Shown here: positions 60,743-64,000 of the stretch, in pieces | Layout of the letters: each line of letters starts with the position of its first letter | How positions within the stretch are numbered: the stretch's first letter is position 1 | Source of the DNA: Curtobacterium sp. MCLR17_032 | GTDB taxonomy: Bacteria > Actinomycetota > Actinomycetes > Actinomycetales > Microbacteriaceae | Assembly (NCBI RefSeq): GCF_003234795.2 | Contig: NZ_CP126268.1 | Span: 124,001-188,000 of the forward strand | Length of the DNA stretch: 64,000 nucleotides | Reading direction: 5' to 3' | The notes under the pieces: model-generated | What the model was told of the DNA's origin: nothing | Database searches by the model: none | Seen by the model: the letters and a program-made list of their open reading frames with translations, nothing else | Translations under genes and position numbers: made by a program

Positions 60743-61126
60743 ATGGCAGACAAGGAACAGCGCTTCCGGAGCGAACAGCTCGAGGAAGCCCTCGCGAAGC
60801 AGGACGTCGCTGCAGTGGCCTACGCGCTGCGCAACGACATCGTGATCGTCCCGCGGCTCGTCACCGGGAAGAAGGACATGCAGGTCCGGGTGTTCGGCCG
60901 TGAGGGCTCGGACAAGCGCATCCTGCTGCTGTTCTCGTCGGCGGACGCGTACACGGCGATGGTGCCGGGCGAGAAGCTCCGGCAGGTGATGGTCTACGAC
61001 GCCGCGCGGCTGGAGGAGTTCCTGGCTGCGCACCTGGACTCGCTCGAGGGTGTGTTCTTCGACATCGCCGGTCCGCACACCATGCAGTCGGAGCCGGCGG
61101 ACCTGCTGGCGGCGCTGCGCGCCTGA
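60743..61126 (+). CDS. Hypothetical SseB-like protein
   Basis: 127 aa. LEEALAKQDVAAVAYALRNDIVIVPRLV, then RVFGREGSDKRILLLFSSADAYTAM, resembles the N-terminal SseB family pattern (helix, VPxL, LLxFSSxxAY). Function of these proteins is unclear. It is convergent with radA; the stretch between holds GGAGGC/GCCTCC. Confidence 0.6.
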   Translation: MADKEQRFRSEQLEEALAKQDVAAVAYALRNDIVIVPRLVTGKKDMQVRVFGREGSDKRILLLFSSADAYTAMVPGEKLRQVMVYDAARLEEFLAAHLDSLEGVFFDIAGPHTMQSEPADLLAALRA

Positions 61127-61173
61127 CCGGCGCTGACCTGTGCTGTCTGGTGCTGACCGGCACCGACCGGCCT

Positions 61174-61211
61174 GGAGGCTGTGTCCGGTTCTCCGGGGTG
61201 TCGGTGCCTCC
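61174..61211. terminator. Weak inverted pair before radA end
   Basis: GGAGGC (61174-61179) and GCCTCC (61206-61211), 6 bp, between convergent genes. Confidence 0.3.
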
Positions 61212-61212
61212 G

Positions 61213-62574
61213 TCAGAAGGCGGCGTCGAGCTCGCGCTCTCGTGGTGACCTCGTCATCGAGAACGCGACCCGCAGCGCTTCGCGCAGGTGCTCGGCGTCG
61301 GCGCCGAGGACGGTCGTGAACCCCAGGCGTCCGGCTTCGTTGGCCCGCTGCTTCGCCCCGGTCGCCGCACGGATCTCCCCGGCCAGACTGATCTCCCCGA
61401 TCGCGGCGAGGGTGTGCGGGTACGGCCGGTCTCGTGCGGCACTGGCGAGGGCGAGCACGATCGCCAGGTCGGCGCCCGGTTCGGTCAGCTTCATGCCGCC
61501 GACCGTCGACACGTAGACGTCGGCGTCGGACAGCTTGATGCCGGCACGGCGTTCCAGCACCGCGAGGAGCATCGCCACCCGCGACGCGTCGACCCCGTTG
61601 ACGACCCGGCGCGGCTGCGGTGCCGAGCTCGGGACGACGAGAGCCTGGATCTCCACCGGTAGGGCTCGGCGGCCTTCCATCGCAACGGTGATGCAGGTGC
61701 CCGACACCGGGGCGCCGTTGCGGGACATGAACAGGCCGCTGGGGTCGGGGACCTCGTGGATGCCGTCGCCGGCCATGTCGAAGCAGCCGACTTCATCGGT
61801 GGGACCGAACCGGTTCTTCAGGGCGCGGACGAAGCGGAGGGCGGTCTGCCGGTCGCCCTCGAAGTGACAGACGACGTCGACCAGGTGCTCGAGCAGGCGT
61901 GGGCCGGCGATGGTGCCGTCCTTCGTGACGTGTCCGACGATGAGGACCGGCAGTGCCGCCTGCTTGGCGACCCGGATCAGCGTCGAGGCGACCTCGCGCA
62001 CCTGTGACGTGCCGCCCGCGATGCCGTCGACCGAGGCGGAGGAGATGGTCTGCACCGAGTCGGCGATGAGCAGGTCCGGCTGCACCTGCTCGATCTGGCC
62101 GAGGATGACGCCGAGGTCGACCTCGCTCGCCAGGTACAGGTCGTCGTGCATCGCCCCGGTGCGCTCGGCGCGGAGCCGGACCTGGTCGACCGACTCTTCG
62201 GCGCTGACGTAGAGGACCCGCTTGCCCATCGCGGCTGCCCGCGAGGCCACCTCGAGCAACAGGGTGGACTTGCCGACCCCGGGCTCACCGCTCAGCAGCA
62301 CGGCCGCGCCGGGCACGATGCCGCCGCCGAGGACGCGGTCGAACTCGCCGATGCCGGTCTGCCAGCGCTGGAACGAACCGCTGCGGGCTTCGGTGATCGG
62401 CCGGGCGACGCGGTTGCCGGTGACGGCGATCGACGCGGTGCCACGGGTGCTCGCCGTCGCGGCGGAGGCGTCCTCCACCGTTCCCCACGACTGGCACTCA
62501 CCGCAGCGGCCGACCCACTTGATGCTGGTCCAGCCGCACTCGGAGCAGCGGTAGGACGACTGGGGGCGGGCCAT
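61213..62574 (-). CDS. radA: DNA repair protein RadA
   Basis: 453 aa. An N-terminal C4 zinc finger (CSECGWTSIKWVGRCGEC) is followed by a RecA-like ATPase with Walker A GEPGVGKST, the RadA-specific KNRFG motif, and a Lon-like C-terminal domain (ASRVAMLLAVLERRAGIKLSDADVYVSTVGG). It drives branch migration in recombination. The start codon ATG 62574 follows TAGCCT by 6 nt; the TAG of this box is the stop of the SGNH gene. Confidence 0.97.
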   Translation of the reverse strand: MARPQSSYRCSECGWTSIKWVGRCGECQSWGTVEDASAATASTRGTASIAVTGNRVARPITEARSGSFQRWQTGIGEFDRVLGGGIVPGAAVLLSGEPGVGKSTLLLEVASRAAAMGKRVLYVSAEESVDQVRLRAERTGAMHDDLYLASEVDLGVILGQIEQVQPDLLIADSVQTISSASVDGIAGGTSQVREVASTLIRVAKQAALPVLIVGHVTKDGTIAGPRLLEHLVDVVCHFEGDRQTALRFVRALKNRFGPTDEVGCFDMAGDGIHEVPDPSGLFMSRNGAPVSGTCITVAMEGRRALPVEIQALVVPSSAPQPRRVVNGVDASRVAMLLAVLERRAGIKLSDADVYVSTVGGMKLTEPGADLAIVLALASAARDRPYPHTLAAIGEISLAGEIRAATGAKQRANEAGRLGFTTVLGADAEHLREALRVAFSMTRSPRERELDAAF

Positions 62575-62580
62575 GGGACG

Positions 62581-62586
62581 AGGCTA
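62581..62586 (-). promoter_or_regulatory. Leaderless-type -10 box of radA, overlapping upstream stop codon
   Basis: TAGCCT on the minus strand, 6 nt before ATG 62574; its TAG is the SGNH-hydrolase stop. Confidence 0.5.
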
Positions 62587-63552
62587 GGCCGCTCCGCCGA
62601 CATCGGTCGGCTCGCCGTCGTCGGTCCGGCCGGGCAGCGGGAGGGACCCGGTGACGCGCTGGCGCAGGCGGTCGAGCGAGCTCGGGCGGTTCGCGGTGTC
62701 GATCGTCTCAGCGCCGTCGGTGTCCTGCTCGGCCCGGGCGTGGGCGACGTCACCGGCCTGGCGTCCGAGGTCCTCGGCTTCCCGCGCGGACAGGTACCGC
62801 CGGATCGCCGCGACGGTGTCGACGCGGTTGTCGACCGCCGGCTCGAACGCGCTCGCCCAGATCTCGTACCCACGGTCGTTCGGGTGGAAGAGGTCGCCGT
62901 ACGTGTTGAAGAAGGTGCGACGGATCCCGACGCGCTTCGTGATCTCGTGCAGCGGTGCCACGGTCAGTCCGAGTTCGCCGGCGACCCGGTGCACGATCTC
63001 GTTGGCGACGGCGACCTTGCGCTCACGGTCCGGCACGAACATGCACGGCAGCTCGGCGACGACCGCGTGGGAGGGCACCGCGCCGTAGATCGCCCGGATG
63101 TTCCGCTCGAACTTGTCCGGGTGGAAGTCGGCGATGTCGTTCGCCCCGATCGACACCGTGCAGATGTCCGGCGTGAAGTGCTGGAGCTTCGGCAGCTGGT
63201 CCTTCTTCGCACCCCACGTCGTCGATCCGGAGACGCTGAGGTTCACGACCCGCACGGTCATCCGCGAGCGGTGTCGGATCCGACGAGCGAGCAGCCCCAC
63301 GTACCCGCGCCCGGGAGCGGTCGCGCCGACGCCCTGCGCGGCCGAGTCGCCGATCGCCACGTACGTGAGCTGGCCCTCGTGGTGCAGCCGCTCGCGCCAC
63401 CAGTCGGCGTGCACCGGGAGCATGTCGACCACCCGTTGCGACGCGGCCCGCTGACCCCGGATCCCTGCCCGCGCACCGAAGCCCGCTGCTCCGCTGACGA
63501 CGGCGGCGCCGGCGAGGGAGGACAGCAGGGCGACGAGGGTGCGCGTTCTCAT
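62584..63552 (-). CDS. Secreted SGNH/GDSL hydrolase
   Basis: 322 aa. Signal peptide or anchor (MRTRTLVALLSSLAGAAVVSGAAG), then the SGNH blocks: AIGDSAAQGVG (Ser), VNLSVSGSTTWG (Gly), SIGANDIADF (Asn) and DLFHPNDRGYEIW (Asp and His). Likely an extracytoplasmic esterase or lipase; substrate unknown. The C-terminal 70 residues are charged and of low complexity. Leaderless-type start. Confidence 0.87.
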   Translation of the reverse strand: MRTRTLVALLSSLAGAAVVSGAAGFGARAGIRGQRAASQRVVDMLPVHADWWRERLHHEGQLTYVAIGDSAAQGVGATAPGRGYVGLLARRIRHRSRMTVRVVNLSVSGSTTWGAKKDQLPKLQHFTPDICTVSIGANDIADFHPDKFERNIRAIYGAVPSHAVVAELPCMFVPDRERKVAVANEIVHRVAGELGLTVAPLHEITKRVGIRRTFFNTYGDLFHPNDRGYEIWASAFEPAVDNRVDTVAAIRRYLSAREAEDLGRQAGDVAHARAEQDTDGAETIDTANRPSSLDRLRQRVTGSLPLPGRTDDGEPTDVGGAA

Positions 63553-63559
63553 GCCGGAG

Positions 63560-63565
63560 ACGGTA
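63560..63565 (-). promoter_or_regulatory. Leaderless-type -10 box of SGNH gene
   Basis: TACCGT on the minus strand, then 7 nt, then ATG 63552. Confidence 0.5.
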
Positions 63566-63694
63566 CGCGCGGACCCTCGGATCGAGGTCACCCGCGTGGC
63601 GTTCTGTGGACGGAGCGCCGGACGTGCCCACCTGTGGAGGGGGAGGTGTGCTGGGTGTCGCCGGGGGCCTCCCGGATCGTGTAAACTCTTTCCC

Positions 63695-63784
63695 GGTACC
63701 GTGTCCGAGCGGCCGAAGGATCATGTCTCGAAAACATGTGTGGGGGCAACTCCACCGTGGGTTCAAATCCCACCGGTACCGCCA
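63695..63784 (+). tRNA. tRNA-Ser (CGA)
   Basis: GGTACCGTGTCCGAGCGG start, anticodon stem CATGT/ACATG with loop CTCGAAA (CGA), a long variable arm (GTGGGGGCAACTCCAC), T arm GGTTCAAATCC and encoded CCA. TAAACT at about 63682 could be its -10. Confidence 0.95.
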
Positions 63785-63786
63785 CA

Positions 63787-63814
63787 GAAAACCCCCGTTT
63801 ACGCGGGGGTTTTC
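63787..63814 (+). terminator. Terminator of tRNA-Ser
   Basis: GAAAACCCCCG / CGGGGGTTTTC, 11-bp perfect stem. Confidence 0.85.
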
Positions 63815-63931
63815 TTGCGTCCCATGCCTGCAACTCAGCTGGCCATCTCGCGGATAGCAAGGGCGAGCCACTGGCGAACGTTCCCGTCATGCCGGCAGGG
63901 AACGTCGAGTTGATGTGATGCGAGGACCGAC

Positions 63932-63966
63932 AACGGCCCTTCCGCAGGACTGCGGGAGGGCCGTTC
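63932..63966. terminator. Hairpin near window end
   Basis: ACGGCCCTTCCGCA / TGCGGGAGGGCCGT pair with one wobble. It probably ends a gene lying beyond the window. The 63815-64000 stretch shows no gene I can support. Confidence 0.5.
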
Positions 63967-64000
63967 GCCGTTGAGGAGTGGTCGCCAGCACCCGAATCTC

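Noticed and set aside
63588..63890. Protein with VPVGFEPTVELPPHMFSRH on the minus strand
   Set aside because: This is the well-known false protein translated across the complement of a tRNA gene (tRNA-Ser here).
63815..63931. Possible coding fragment ending LANVPVMPAGNVELM on the plus strand
   Set aside because: Too short, overlaps the tRNA-Ser terminator if extended, and no homology or start signal can be supported.
1..64000. CRISPR array, prophage, insertion sequence, integron
   Set aside because: No short spaced repeats, integrase, transposase or phage structural genes were found on either strand; the only tandem arrays are the 549-bp and 15-bp coding repeats.

Overview
This is a 64 kb, very GC-rich (about 70%) chromosomal window from an actinobacterium. 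Gene content and order point to the family Microbacteriaceae, and a Curtobacterium-like plant- or soil-associated genus is my best guess (inference; no marker search was possible). Supporting signs are the actinobacterial block ppa-tilS-hpt-ftsH-fol genes-lysS-clpC-radA, DUF3180 and tandem bacterial PH-domain proteins beside folK, a tRNA Glu-Asp-Phe operon, and many start codons placed 6-7 nt after a TANNNT box, which is leaderless-mRNA architecture. I see no phage, insertion sequence, CRISPR array or rRNA.

Layout. 1-24 kb is accessory and metabolic: a truncated secreted GH81 beta-1,3-glucanase with several carbohydrate-binding domains; a GAF/SpoIIE phosphatase; a MarR regulator divergent from a PutA-like protein whose active sites look destroyed; two paralogous exported Ig-like repeat proteins, one with four 549-bp repeats; an SDR-nitroreductase-YqjF minus-strand group; an Lrp/AsnC regulator divergent from ddaH-rocD (arginine and ornithine use); an epimerase and an aldo/keto reductase. 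23.7-24.0 kb is the tRNA operon.

24.3-38.9 kb is cell-wall and housekeeping: two secreted peptidoglycan hydrolases (M23 and NlpC/P60) with related coiled-coil N-termini, then ppa, tilS, hpt, ftsH, folP-folB-folK, DUF3180, two PH-domain proteins, a DUF2520 Rossmann protein and lysS. folE and panC, which often lie in this block in relatives, are not here.

39.3-51.5 kb is a tightly overlapping catabolic operon of ten genes plus a GntR-family regulator. It encodes BtpA/SgcQ-like, SIS (deglycase-like), PfkB kinase, hydantoin/allantoin-racemase-like, amidohydrolase and PuuE-like deacetylase proteins, and a complete peptide-type ABC importer. It lies between lysS and clpC, which are near neighbours in many actinobacteria. 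Two inverted GTATAC boxes, one on the promoter, are candidate operators. This is the best candidate for an undescribed pathway: uptake and breakdown of a sugar-conjugated ureide or hydantoin-like nitrogen compound.

52-64 kb holds a group-2 sigma factor, an NAD-kinase homologue, a stand-alone Clp N-domain protein next to clpC, an SRPBCC protein, a short N-acetylglutamate synthase, cspA, a decayed fatty-acid desaturase remnant, small unknown proteins, radA with an SGNH hydrolase, and tRNA-Ser(CGA). Strong palindromes, several built from an inverted GCCTCCCGTC/GACGGGAGGC pair, mark most convergent gene ends.
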